From NCBI GenBank assembly GCA_964019165.1, contig OZ025268.1, positions 11,046,359 to 11,110,358 of the forward strand: a stretch of DNA of 64,000 nucleotides, given 5' to 3'. Shown here piece after piece: positions 24,485-36,777 of the stretch. Within the stretch, counting starts at the first letter, position 1, and each line of letters starts with the position of its first letter. A program made the position numbers and the translations under genes. Origin of the DNA: Mastigias papua (Eukaryota > Cnidaria > Scyphozoa > Rhizostomeae > Mastigiidae). Below the pieces are notes generated by a model, which was given only the letters and a program-made list of their open reading frames with translations, was not told the DNA's origin and did no database searches.

Positions 24485-27055
24485 ATCTGACGAATTTATG
24501 ACATTGTAAAAAAATTTAATTTCTTGTGCAGGGCATTATTCATATCTCTTCAAACATAATGAAATTTATTCAGTTTTGAAAAGGTGTCCCACTTGTACAA
24601 GTTGGACAGTCTGACATATATACATCCATATATATACAACCCGGGTCTCCTTTTTCGGTGCAAACTGCAACATCATTTTTATCAGAAAATCCTGGAGATA
24701 TATAGGTACTTTCATGTTTATATATTTTACTCAAAAGCCTCTGCACTTAAAGTTTTCGAAAATTTAAATAGGCTCTCATAATAAGGGACTTTGTACAAAA
24801 AATTGTAGTCCTTTGGAAAGAACTTTCCTTTCAGTAAGGAATCCCGTGCATACTCGTTGAAGTTCACGCATCCAACAAGCCATAGGTGAACGTTGTGTAA
24901 ATCATACATAAAGCAAGCAAGTCATCTCAAGCATAATAGACAATGCTGTATGGATCTTCTGACTGGCTGGAATACCATTCAATGTCACAGATATTTGGAA
25001 CTTTCTGGAAATTGTCGCGTACACTTCGCATGCAGAGGCCCCAGTGTGAATCTTTATTGGGCAGTTTTCGGGTATGGAACCGAGTGTAAGTATGGAGCGG
25101 GTCTGGAGGTGAAACCTGGAGGAAGATCTTCTAAGTCACGCCTTTGACATTTTAGGACACACCGTGTTTTAGATATAAAGATACGCTCATATTAAATGGA
25201 AAACGGTCAATGAAATTGATATACTGTACATGTGAGGAACTTCAATAGCTTTTGTGAAATTTCCAGAAGACTCGAACTTGCAACAACCTCTAGAAAATTA
25301 CAGCATTTAGTGCAGTAGGAAGACCCACAACAGTTAGGTCTGGCACTTGAGAAAATGTTTCTAATTGTACGCTATAGATCTCCAAGATTAACACTTGATT
25401 GAATAGTATGGTGCTCAGGTGCAAATCTAGGAAAAATCTACAACGAAAAGTCGAATAGACAAGAAATGCTCTTTGTTTGGAAAAAGGTGAAGATCTAAAG
25501 CCCCCAGTCCCTCAGTTGCATCTTAATTTTACTCAGTACTAGTCAAAACAAGCAGCAATTCAAGTTCAGAGTGGAATAAGGATCAGCATTACATCAAATA
25601 AGTTGCAACTGGGACTGGGTACTAAAATAGTTAAAGGTACTATATCCCCCACACCCTCTAATTTGCATCCCTGTTTGCATGCATACTCTTTATGATTCCA
25701 AATTGTTGTCAATAATAGATCTTCTGTTTCGAAACGATACATATATTTCTTCTTTGAAATTGTGGCTACACTGGAGTTTAATTTGGCCTTCTGAGATTAT
25801 TAATCTGGCCTCCGCTGACCATAGGGATCACTGATCAGTGATAGGGATATGGCCACTGTGTAGGAATCTGGTTCTTAGATTTTGCGCATGTGATTCGAAA
25901 GATGGCGGGACTGGGAGTAAAGGCAATGCCCAACACCTCAACCAGCTATATCTCAATTGGTAAGCACGCTATATTAATTTAGATATACGGTGTTCGAGGG
26001 GAAAATTACCTCGAAGATATTCCTGTATTTTTAGGTACGCGAGATTCAATCCAAGTTGTTTACTTAGGACATGCATCCTATCCTTCGTAGGCCTATTTGA
26101 GATTGTTCATCATATTGTTGTTAACAGTTGATATATCTACTTCTTTGTTTATTAATTTTAAAGTAACGGATTTATCACCTTATCATCATCTTATCCCATT
26201 ACTTTATCTTATTTGTATAATAAATATAGCTGCAAGTGTCACTCAGGTGGCGGCCTGAACCGTGTTACATTGGAGGGGCCAGGCGTAAAATGGCGCCCCT
26301 AAACCTCAAAGAACATGATTAATTTGACACAAAATCAAGAGGTCAACCTCCTTTCCAGCAGTCAATTTAAAGCGGAAAATAGCGCCATAGTATGGGAAGT
26401 TTCGAACAGTATTTAACGTATTCAAAAACTATAAAATCCGTAAAAATGGGAAATTGAGAAGGAATTATCAAACAGCAATAATAACAGATTTATTCCTATA
26501 CTTCAAACATATTGACATTCAGTACATTGTAGCACCTATGAACATTTACCCTTTTCTTGACCATGACGTAAAAGGACCTGTTTGTCCCCAGGGTAGCCTA
26601 GCATACAATATGAAACAAACCTAAGTATTTATTAATAAAGTTTTAATTTTGGTTTGTTAATGTTGTTTGTTTTGGTATGTTTTTCATGTCAAAGGCTGTG
26701 AAGTTGTCATGGCATCTTGCACCCCTTGGTATCGTCCTTGTAGTGCAGTCAAGTAATTTCTGTGTAGTATAGCAAGTAGCATGTAATTGTAAAATTAAAA
26801 CTTTCGCGCCAATTTTACTGCAAATAGGAGGCCTACTTTTGACACTAATGGCAAATGTCCATCACGTAGTGAAAAGAAAAACAGTAGAACATGACTGAAA
26901 CTCGTCCAGGCTTCTTGCTTCTTCGTATTCCTTTTCCTCTTCTACCTCTGGCGTTATCTTTAAACTGCTAGCCATTGTCCTGACTGAAAGCCTAGTATCA
27001 TCTTGATTCTTCCCTTCCTTCAAAGCTTAAGTCCTTCAATTTTTGCACTCAAAAT
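24485..27055. other. Spacer, one weak tRNA-like segment
   Basis: No gene was recognised. At 25944-26052 a tRNA A-box-like word (TATCTCAATTGGTAAGCACG) is followed about 85 bases later by a B-box-like GAGATTCAATCC, which is too far apart for a normal tRNA but possible for a decayed tRNA-derived SINE. Confidence 0.35.
25944..26052 (+). repeat. Possible tRNA-derived SINE remnant
   Basis: The D-arm/A-box-like word CTCAATTGGTAAGCACG and a B-box-like GATTCAATCC are in the right order on the plus strand. No cloverleaf can be drawn with confidence. Confidence 0.25.
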
Positions 27056-27121
27056 ATTTTAGGTTGATATTCGTTTCCGAGATCGAATGCCAACACTGAC
27101 CTTCGGGATTTGTAAAATGAT

Positions 27122-27388
27122 GTGAGACAAGTCAATGCCACGGGGAGACTGGGAATGCACGAGTTTTATGACTTGTACAACACTTTGATTGTCACCAAAC
27201 GGCACAGAGCAGCACCGAACACGGCCCAACAAGTAGTTAAACGAGTACAACATTTCATCGAGCAGGAATGTTGGGCGCTACTCGGTGAAATGGTGCAGTC
27301 ATCATTTGACCAGGGCCTAAAAGAAATGATTTCAAAAGCGCCAGTGCAGGGGTCGCAGGAGCATGTTTGTGACTGCTGGGGCAAATGA
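27122..27388 (+). CDS. Unrecognised 88-codon frame
   Basis: The segment encodes a balanced, helical-looking peptide (for example HEFYDLYNTLIVTKRHRAAP and NTAQQVVKRVQHFIEQECWA) ending in TGA at 27388. Local GC is higher than the surroundings. I know no family for it. It may be a fragment of an old transposon protein or an orphan exon, and no flanking splice pattern is compelling. Confidence 0.25.
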   Translation: MRQVNATGRLGMHEFYDLYNTLIVTKRHRAAPNTAQQVVKRVQHFIEQECWALLGEMVQSSFDQGLKEMISKAPVQGSQEHVCDCWGK

Positions 27389-27595
27389 AACTCTTGAACC
27401 TCAAGCCAATGAGTGCCGAAACCGCAAATATTTCTAGTGGGGTCCGGAGGCATGCTCCCTGGGAACTTTTGAAATTTAAAGCATAATTGGGGATATGGTA
27501 TGATTTTCAACGATGGAGAACAAAGTTGTAATAGTAACCCAGTCCCGAATTTCTTTCCCTACAATTTTTTAATAATGTATTTCTACAACTACTTT

Positions 27596-27926
27596 TCATG
27601 GTGAGTCTTCAAGTGCTAGCTGCACCTGTTTCCGTCTATTGCTTGCTGGTTTAGTAGTTAGATATACAGATATACGGTCATAGTCAGCCTCAGTTAATGG
27701 AAAGGGTAAGGGAAAGTTAAGTTCTAGGTTGTCACTTCGACTGAAGAATTGGGAGGCGGCATCAACTAACCGCAGGGACTCTGGTCTTGTTTTGGACGTA
27801 TTTAAAATTGGAACTTGGAGAAAACCAAAGCGCTTTTGAGTCACCTTTGCTTGCAGCCAAGTTTTGATTCTCCGTGCAATTACTTGTTGAGCTATAGCCC
27901 AGCCAGCCCTATATCTCCGCGGTCCT
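27596..27926 (-). CDS. Possible last exon of unknown minus-strand gene
   Basis: The minus strand is open for about 110 codons to the TGA at 27596. It includes AIAQQVIARRIKTWLQAKVT, then RFGFLQVPILNTSKTRPESL and LPFPLTEADYDRISVYLTTK. A strong acceptor-like tract (TTTTCTCTCTCCGCTCACTG then CAAG) precedes it at about 27927-27950. Composition is coding-like. No known domain is recognised. It could be a host exon or a transposon protein fragment. An upstream partner exon was not identified. Confidence 0.35.
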
Positions 27927-27950
27927 TGCAGTGAGCGGAGAGAGAAAATT

Positions 27951-30578
27951 TTAACTGACTTCGCCTCTCAGATTAGCTTAAACTACGATGACTCGAGCTC
28001 ACTGCAATAGCAATGCTGTAAAAAGAAATCTGAAATCTAGTTATCAAAGTGCTGAGCATGCATAGATATCGTTAGAACGTAAATACGATGGGAGCTCAGT
28101 GAATTTTTTGGGGAAGGAGGAAGGGGGAGGGCTCCAGCTGTTCAGTACCAACGAAAACTCCTAAAATGGAATCCAGCTTTTGATAAGCAACTAGTTTCCA
28201 AGGTTGCTTCAGAAACGGAAAGTATGTACACTGAATTTATCACTCACTATGCTTTGAACTGGACTTTTTTTGCGCAGAGATGAGCTTTAATGAATATAAA
28301 GTACAGGATAAGTTTACTTTTCTTGTCTTGGCCCCCTAGCACTTGAATAGCGTCCCCTAGAACTCCATGGCTGGGGAGCTGGCCCTTCTGACCCTCTCAG
28401 ATAGGTCTAACCACGACTAAAGCGTATAGAGAGAGTGCAGTAAAAACTTTCGAAATATCCAGCGATTATTATTATTCTCCTCGGTAGGCTGGGCCGGGAG
28501 TTGGGGATTTCGAAAATTTGACCATTTGAAACTGTTACATGTTTTAGTTCTTCTCGAATTAGAAAAATTTCCAGTTCAGTTATAAAGAGTTAACTCGACA
28601 GCTTTATTCTACCAAAAGTTATGAGCTTCTGAATATCAGCCAAAGGTGAATTGCATAAGAGTTCACTTTCTCTAACGCCCCTCAGTGAAAGCAACCAGGG
28701 ACGGCTACCTTCCCTACCTCCTCTTCATAAAAGAACAATTCTAATGGAAGAAGTAGAATTTAGCATGTTTTATACTCCAATGAAGTCTTTCTCTAAGCCG
28801 TAAAAGCTTGGAGCTTGATTTCTTCGTTTGTTAATTGTTTCTTCATAGAGAAATCCCCTTGATGTTTTGCCAAATTGGATTTGTTTTTTATTCATCAGGC
28901 GTGGTGCCACTTTAGGCTTGAAGATTCCACTGGAACCTTTTTCAAGAAACGTTTTACTCTCGGTTGTGCTTTGGATTTAGGATTTTTACTGGATCCGCAT
29001 TATACTAATCAGCCATATTTTAGTCTAGGGGGATGCCTTTTTGGGCCGATCTAGAGCGCAAAATTTGAAACATTTTCTGTCGCGTAGGACCCACTCATGG
29101 TTGGTCATCCTACGTCATTAAAGGAAATATTGTGCACTCTCACAACTTCACTTGACCACATTTAGCAGTTGGTAATTGCTAAGAGTGGAGTGACTGTGCC
29201 CCCTTTTTCTAAGAAATTCCCCTGGCTACAGGCCTGTCCTTGAGGATTTCAAATGTTTTTATCACTTCAAACAATCAACATGATTCGAGTTCCGATCATT
29301 ACAGTCAAGGTCGCTTAACATGTGCGTTGTCCATGGAGCATATCCACGTTAATATACTTTGTCTGTAGTATCCTATCTTAGCACTCAACATTTACATTGT
29401 TTTAATGGCTTCTTTGCCATTGTGAGGGCACTAAAGATGCAGGAAATCTTAAGGGATTCCTAGGTCAAAAGAGGCCTAGCAAAGAAACTTTAATAGTAAC
29501 TAGGTTTTGAACTGGTTCCTCATAAATATGCATATATTTGACATTTAAATGACAATCGAAGGTATAATCTGCGGTATAGCTACGTCATTACACTATAAAA
29601 ACATGGTCGATGCTTTTTTACGAAATCTCAGTAAATTCTATCGAAACCAACTGTCGGTTTTTCCAATTGTTTGTAACTATTCGGTTCAATAATAATATAT
29701 AGGCAATGATCCATACTCCAAAAGATTTGAACCAGAGAAACTTCACAGATCCTACTCGTAAGAAATAACATTGTAAGTATAACATTATATAACATAATAA
29801 CATAATAACATTATATTAACATTATAATAATATTATATAACATAATAACATTATATTATAAATACGCTGCGATTCAGGAAACTTCACCTTGAAGCTTCTT
29901 CCATAGTTCTTGTTATGTTACTAACGAGGACAAATATGATTGTTGTAGAGGTATAAGAAAGTAAATTGAAATTGATCATTTCTATAATGTGTGATAGTGG
30001 AATTTACTTGTATTCGTATATTCTAGTTCCCTTTCCCAGTACGGGGAGAAGTACCCGCTAGATTGGCAAGTTTAGCCTTTAATATAATAGCTATCTCGTG
30101 AGCATATTTAATAAATGGATCTCATAGTAATTAGTAGCAATGAAAGAGCCAGGTAGGATAGGATCAGAACTCTCAATGGTAGCATCCAAAAATTATTGCT
30201 TATTGCTAAAATAGAAGGCTGCCTGAAGTAGAATTCTGTTCTAATTTTTGTAATGATTGCTAGGAGTTTAGTAGCCATTACACCTTGTACCATCGACTTT
30301 TACATATTGAAACACAGCCGTACATTTGGGACGAGCGCTCTAACGCTCTCTGTTTTGCATGGTTGCAAGTTGCAGATAACGTTCCTACGTGTAACAATCC
30401 TTACGGAAACGTTATGGAATCCTTTCACTTACCATTGTGACTCAAGGTGCGGTGAACAATTATCCCCAGTAGTGTTAGCTTAGCTAGAAATATAATGAAC
30501 AAGACTAAAAGATCTGGTCATATTCTAACATCTTAACATTAACTTAGTAGCTTGATAGTAAAATCAAGAAGTAACAAT
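27951..30578. other. Spacer, little recognised
   Basis: No gene was seen. The segment around 29085-29125 (GTAGGACCCACTCATGGTTG) belongs to a dispersed repeat also present near 2840 and 43875. An AT-rich tandem array of AACATAATAACATTATAT-like units lies at 29778-29861. Confidence 0.45.
29778..29861. repeat. AT-rich tandem repeat (AACATAATA / ACATTATA)
   Basis: Words AACATAATA and ACATTATAT alternate across about 84 bases. Confidence 0.75.
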
Positions 30579-31260
<682 letters not shown>

Positions 31261-31269
31261 TCAGGATAA

Positions 31270-32670
31270 TTTCCTGGAACACTAAAATTCTCGGGGGTGC
31301 TGTTAAGGTGACACCCTCTGGTTTGGCTAAATTGACAATAAACCTCCTGTACTGTATTTGTCAGCAAAACTAGCTCGGTCCGGAAAGTACGATGCTATCA
31401 AAGGAAGAGACTGCGAACAAATCTTGAGCTTAACAGGTACACTTTTTTGTTATTTCTTTCCCCTCTGACATCGTTGAAGAATCTTCTCATTATTTTATAC
31501 ACCAGTAAGCCATTTTCGCTGCTTTGCTTTCTTAAGGTGTTTTGCTTTCTCAAGGTGGCATGTTTGTTTCTTTCTTGAGCAAATCTAGGGCTGCTTTGAA
31601 AGGGTCAAAATTTTCGAGCCCAGGCATACTCTGAGAACCTCGACAGTAGTTTTTCAATGTCTCTGCACCCAATGAAGCTCTTTCAGATACCCCCTCCACC
31701 CCCCTTCTTATACATGCTAATCAAGTAGAACGTGGTTTGGATGCCAAGATACAAACGAAGGAAGGAACAAATCATTTAAAATTGGATTTCCTCTTAGCAA
31801 GCTCTTCAAGAACTTCTCTTGTTTCAATTGACTTCAGCCCCTCTAATTCTACAATATCTTCATATCCAGAGACAATATGCTTAATAACTAAATAACTAAT
31901 GTTTTATTGGCTCATCTTTTAGCATTTGAAGATACCGTCATTTAGAAAAGACTTGACGGAATCTTTCCTCTGTTCGCTTTAGTCACATGAATATCTCAGT
32001 CCCATGTTTCTAAAGCCCTGGTAAACTGATCAAACATTTTCAGCTAACATTTCAGATACGTTAGATGAAATATTTGATCAGTTTGACCATGTGCTCATAA
32101 CATTTCGCTTAACATTTTGTCAAATATCTGTTGAAACTCGTAAAGTGCGGTGCGTGCACGAAGGAGCAATATAAAACAGCGTGCTGCAAAGCAGGGAATG
32201 ATAGACAGAATTGAAAATGAGAGATGAAAGTTATTGGGGAAAGCTGCAGCAGCATTGCTTTTAGACGAATTCATGTTTTGACAATGAGTAGACTCAAAAT
32301 AGCAGTCTGGTAAAACACATTCAAAACACATTGCACCGTCACGGTATGCAAAATCCTATCTCTCCAAAAAATAAGTCAACACCCCGCCCCCTATCGAAAA
32401 ACTTCTAGTAACGGCCTTGATCATAGTATCCGTTCAATTTCTAGTTCGGGAGATGGTTCAGATAATGATCTGAATCATTATTTACTTATTAGCTTTTAAC
32501 AGGATACAGTTCTTAATAAAATAAGTTACAAGCGAAATGAAAATTATCAAAGGAATCTGAGTACACATGCAAACCTATATGACAGATAGACATTGTGGGC
32601 GAATGGGAGATGTTATAATAATCATCATTATTCATATCTCCCAATCCTGACGTCAATTCTCTGGGGGGGG
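31270..32670. other. Spacer with a short hairpin
   Basis: No gene was recognised. The only clear structure is the inverted repeat at 32020-32088. Confidence 0.45.
32020..32088. repeat. Inverted repeat GGTAAACTGATCAAA...TTTGATCAGTTTGACC
   Basis: Two arms of about 30 bases (32020-32050 and 32058-32088) are imperfect complements, with a loop of under 10 bases. Probably one end, or a core, of a small foldback element. Confidence 0.6.
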
Positions 32671-32679
32671 GGGGGGATC

Positions 32680-33515
32680 AGCAAGAGCTTAAATATTCAA
32701 TATGATCAATATAAGACTGTCAAGCAGGTTCTATCTGCCTTTCACACGGACCTTGAGGATCGCATTAACGATGAATTAACATATCAAGGTTTCATAACAT
32801 CTTCCATCCTTAAACTCTCCAATCATAAAAAACCCGTAGTCTATGGTCAACTGTACAACAGAATATGCCGCTGGAAAATATATTCAGTTTCCTGATTTAG
32901 TATTTTAACAATAATTTGGCAACTCGCAAGAACCTCTTTAAATGGTCTCTCACCATCTTGCTCCTTTTTTCTCCATCTGGATACACTTCAGCATCTTTTC
33001 ATGGGCTTTTCATGGGTTACAGGTCTTCTCTAGAGGATAGTAGGTACACCTAGCGTCACAATTCCGTTTTATTCTTCATTTCTAAATCATTTTCTTCTGT
33101 ACAGCATTGCCTAGTATATGTTGATCTCCCAACTTTCCCATCTGTTTCGCTTATCACTGGTGATTCTCTTAGGTCTGATCTTGCTTTGATTTCTCCAGAC
33201 AATGTTCTGTATGTTTTAGAATTAATGGTTGGATTTGAAACAAATATAGAAGTTAATCGCAAAGCTACTAAGTACAAGCCCCTTTTGACTCGCGTAAAAC
33301 CACAGTATCTTAAGATCAACTTCACAAATGTTTCTATGGAAGCTCTTGGCATTCTTGAATCTTCGTCTGATTCGATGCTATGTATGACGAAAGAGTTAGA
33401 CAACGACGATATTACCAAAAACGAAATCATCAACAAAATCATTGCAGTGAGCATTGCAGTGATGTGCACATAAAATGTATTTTGTAGAATAATGAACAAG
33501 ACTTGGACAAACTGC
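32680..33515 (+). mobile_element. Decayed retroelement tail with PD-(D/E)XK-like endonuclease
   Basis: The plus strand reads, with stops and frame changes, as the C-terminal part of a retroelement polyprotein: QYDQYKTVKQVLSAFHTDLE near 32700, RYT-stop-RHNSVLFF near 33044, then an open run from about 33110 with LITGDSLRSDLALISPDNVL, YVLELMVGFETN and KATKYKPLL, and a final NKTWTN-like phrase near 33495. The D...ExxVxF...K..KY spacing resembles the restriction-like endonucleases attached to some reverse transcriptases. The TAG at the usual Trp of RYTWRH and the shifted end show it is inactive. I associate this tail with cnidarian genomes from general knowledge, not a search. Confidence 0.6.
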
Positions 33516-33719
33516 GAACTATTAAGCAATTAATTGAGTTTCACTTGTTTTCTTTTTCAAACTTATTTGTTTCTTGGTTTTCTCTCCAGTATATATTCGT
33601 CTTTTTGTTGTATGTTACTTTACTGCTATTGTACTATTTTTTTGTATGCAGACATGCCACTTATACACTGCTTGTTGTTTATTTAGGTGTATAACTGTAT
33701 TTTTTGAAATGTTCATGAA

Positions 33720-35280
33720 TGAAATGAAACTTTGAAAAAGTTAGAAATATTTAGGAAGGGTAGCCCTTCAATCAAAACTGCTTTCTAAGGGACCCTCAAT
33801 CTAAATAAAATACAAAGTAAGAATAGAATCATATATAAATTTGTTACTACAAATCTAAAATGCTAAACAATAATATAATATTTATAATATAAGGTCTTGA
33901 AAAGGTTTTACGTACACACCAAAAGTGAAATCAAAATATCAAAATATAAAAAATCAAAATAGTTGTTAAAAAGTGGTAATGTTCTCAAAAGTAGATAGCG
34001 TTTATCATAAACTTTTGAAAGAGGCCAGGCTGTTTGCTCGTTTTGAGTGATCTGGAAGGCTATTCCGATGTTTAGCACCCCTATACGAGAAACCTTTCTG
34101 GCCAGTTGAAGTATTTTTCTTTGGTACCGTGAGATCTGTGTCAATACTCCTTAGATTGTATGCGAGATTGTAGGAGTTTGCCACAAGCAAGTCAAAGAGG
34201 TACTGTGGGGCAAGCCTATTTAATCACTTGATCACCATAGCTCGTTATTCCAACTTTGTCATCTTATTTATCGTTTTCCAACTCAAAATTTCTATTAATG
34301 ACTTGGTAGGGGCTTTGTAATTGCTGCCGGTGATGATTCTGGCAGCACGATTTTGAAGTTTCTGTATTTGGTGGATTTCGGCTCCGCCACCCAGACCCCG
34401 CAAAGAACAGGAACACCAGAAATTCTGGTCAGTAATATTAGTGTAGAGGTTTGTAGTGCATCGAAAGGAAGTTATCTTATTGCATATTTGAGAATCCCAA
34501 GAGTTCGTAAATTTTTGTAGATGTTTCCAGAAAATGCTTCTTTCAATCAAGGGAACTATGAATGTGAACTCCTAGATAATTAGTGTATTGAACAACCTCT
34601 AGAGTATCATTACGTATTTGCAGATTTATTTGCTCATTTTGTCCTTCCAATGCAACTTGTTTATATTCTGTTGAGATAGTTATTCACTGCGTTTTAGTTA
34701 CATTCAGAGATAGCTTATTACCATGTATCAAAAACCTCCATGTCCTTACTTGGTTCCTCATCTAGCTTGGAAACAATATCAGTTTGCAAGCTTATTCAAG
34801 TGTCATCAGCGTACATATAGGCTCTGGCATCATTGATGACTATTGGAAGGTCATTGATGTAAACTGAAAATTGCAGGGCCCAAGGCATGAACCCTGTGGA
34901 ACTCCTAGACTTATAGAAATGCATAACTTACAATGAATTTCCTGTGATTACGGTTTCGAAAGATGTAAAAGACGGTTTTCCGGTTTTGCCTGAAAATGTT
35001 AGTGGTTTTACGTTTTTTCTACCCCCCTAGAAGACCCCCTTATAGTCTGGACTCTGGAGTCGCAGCTGTTGATTCTTGTGAACTGGGTGCTCTTTGACAG
35101 ACATGGTTTTGAGCCATGTTAACTTGTGACCTTGAATTCCATAATGTGCCAGCTTTTGAAGAATGATTCCACAATCAACTGTGTCATGGGCTTTCTGTAA
35201 GCTAATGAAAACGGCACCTACATATTGTCCGACATCTAAGCCATTTAGCCAATCATCAGCACATTTTAATGGTTCTATAT
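33720..35280 (-). mobile_element. LINE reverse transcriptase remnant
   Basis: Read on the minus strand from 35280 downward: an RT palm segment with VGAVFISLQKAHDTVDCGII and KLAHYGIQGHKLTWLK (motif A neighbourhood), a decayed middle, then IQKLQNRAARIITGSNYKAP near 34340 and the C-terminal KGFSYRGAKHRNSLP near 34080. Stops and frameshifts break it throughout. AT-rich sequence at 33720-33900 is probably its 3' UTR. The 5' side is cut at 35280 by an inverted-repeat element. It belongs to the same broad type as the plus-strand fragment at 3541. Confidence 0.82.
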
Positions 35281-35560
35281 TGACTAGCTAATAGGTGTCC
35301 GTTTGCCAACCAAATGTCCAATCGGACGCAGTGTTCATCCTGTCACGTGAATTCATCGACACCTCGCTACATATTTCGGTTTGCCTTTCGGTGGCTATCT
35401 AACGTATCCTACTCTGATGCTTGTCGGATGAAGAAACAACTTTCAGTATGCTAAAATAATGGTCCCACGTTTTGGAGCAATAATGAAATTCTGTAGTATC
35501 AAAGTCTTTTGAGGCTATTCAGGTGTGTTTAACGTAAAATATATTTCATTGAAGCTTCAT
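35281..35560. mobile_element. Partial copy of the 60.5-61.3 kb inverted-repeat element
   Basis: The stretch about 35405-35510 contains ACTTTCAGTATGCTAAAATA and TGAAATTCTGTAGTA, matching in inverse the left end of the element at about 60505-61262 over roughly 80 bases. It interrupts the LINE at 35280. Confidence 0.6.
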
Positions 35561-36569
35561 TTTACCATTACAAGTGGCCCCATCTAAGACACAATTTTTA
35601 GAATATTAAGTAGAAGTGCTATGAACTAGTTGTCTTCTTTACCTTATTTATTTGGCTGCTAAACTGATAAGCATGCGTAGATGACACAAAAGTACCCTTT
35701 GTGATATAAGAGACATGATTAGGGAAATTTCACTTTAGGACTGTTATCAGTTTAGCGCTGAATCACATCTGCAAATATTCTGAAACAGCCGTTTTGTAAA
35801 CAATCTTTGACTTTGTTTGACATAAAAGATTGTTAGCGATATAAGTTCTCATACTTTGCGCCGCTAGGGAGTTGGTTCAAGATTACAAACACTTCTTGGA
35901 ATCTTCATTATAGTATGAAATCAATGAGTACTACCAACATTACTCTGAACCCTGGGAAGGAAAAATTTTACAACGAAGGACATTTTAAGAATATAAGAAT
36001 ACATAATTTTCCAGAGAGATTTGGCAATGTCCCACAAAATGACATCCCTGTTTCTCGTATAAAGCAGTAAGGCTTGCATCAGGAACCTGCTGCTCTGTTT
36101 TACCACATTTCAAATGCCGTATTTTGTAGTGTCAGATAGAAAGTAGTAGCGCCATTCAACCGCCTTACCATTCCATAATCTCTAACCAGCATGGTTGATA
36201 CATTTGATACAATACGCTTCTTGTTGTCGATTTACAGTTAAATCTAGTTGATTTGTTCGAAAGGTGATTTATTCTCATCTGGGCATGTATAGGCAAGTTG
36301 GTTGTGCTTTTGTTTCCGATGCTCACCTTTTTCTGCTTTCTTGCACAATTGCAAACCTCATGCATCGCTAGTCAACAGGAAGTTTTAGATACCTTAAGTG
36401 TTGTATTGGGTGGCTTTATGCAATTGCCTTACCTTATTTAGAGCTGATTACGCAATATTGCCACTTGAAACTCCGTTTAAGCTTTTACGTTGTGATACGT
36501 AAAACATTGTTTTTGTAGGGGTTTGGTGCGTTCGGATTGCGAACGACAGCATTCAAGGAAACAGCCAGT
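35561..36569. other. Upstream region of TSR member B
   Basis: No gene or element was recognised. TTTTTGTAG at 36510-36518 could be an acceptor for an exon containing the ATG at 36570, so a 5' UTR intron is possible. Confidence 0.35.
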
Positions 36570-36777
36570 ATGAAAGGAAGAAAATGGACTCATGTGCTCG
36601 TATATCTTCTCATTTTCATTCAGATTTTTAACCAGGTCGACAGCTGGCGTAGGCGTCGTCGAAGGCGAAGGTGTTCTCCGCAGAATTGCTGGGTGAGTGG
36701 TTGGTCTGGCTGGTCCGCATGCTCTTATTCATGTGGCTCGTATGGCACTCAATACAGGACGAGATATGTTACAAGAG
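36570..36777 (+). CDS. TSR family member B, exon 1 (secreted, polyarginine + TSR)
   Basis: The exon is 208 bases from ATG 36570, the same length as member A exon 1. Signal peptide: MKGRKW then VLVYLLIFIQIF, ending QVDS. Eight arginines follow, encoded by CGT, AGG and CGA codons, then CSPQNCWVSGWSGWSAC and CSYSCG, the start of TSR1. The frame is open 33 bases upstream of this ATG but has no other ATG. The donor AAGAG/GTGCGT leaves phase 1. The exon at 50594 begins in exactly the required phase and completes TSR1, which would make a 13.8-kb intron filled with mobile elements; an unseen nearer exon is the alternative. Confidence 0.82.

Noticed and set aside
27166..27510. 114-codon minus-strand frame
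   Set aside because: It overlaps the 27122-27388 plus frame and has no recognisable family; neither is strongly supported.
33056..33529. 157-codon minus-strand frame
   Set aside because: It lies opposite the plus-strand retroelement tail, whose readable motifs explain the sequence; the minus frame has no signature.
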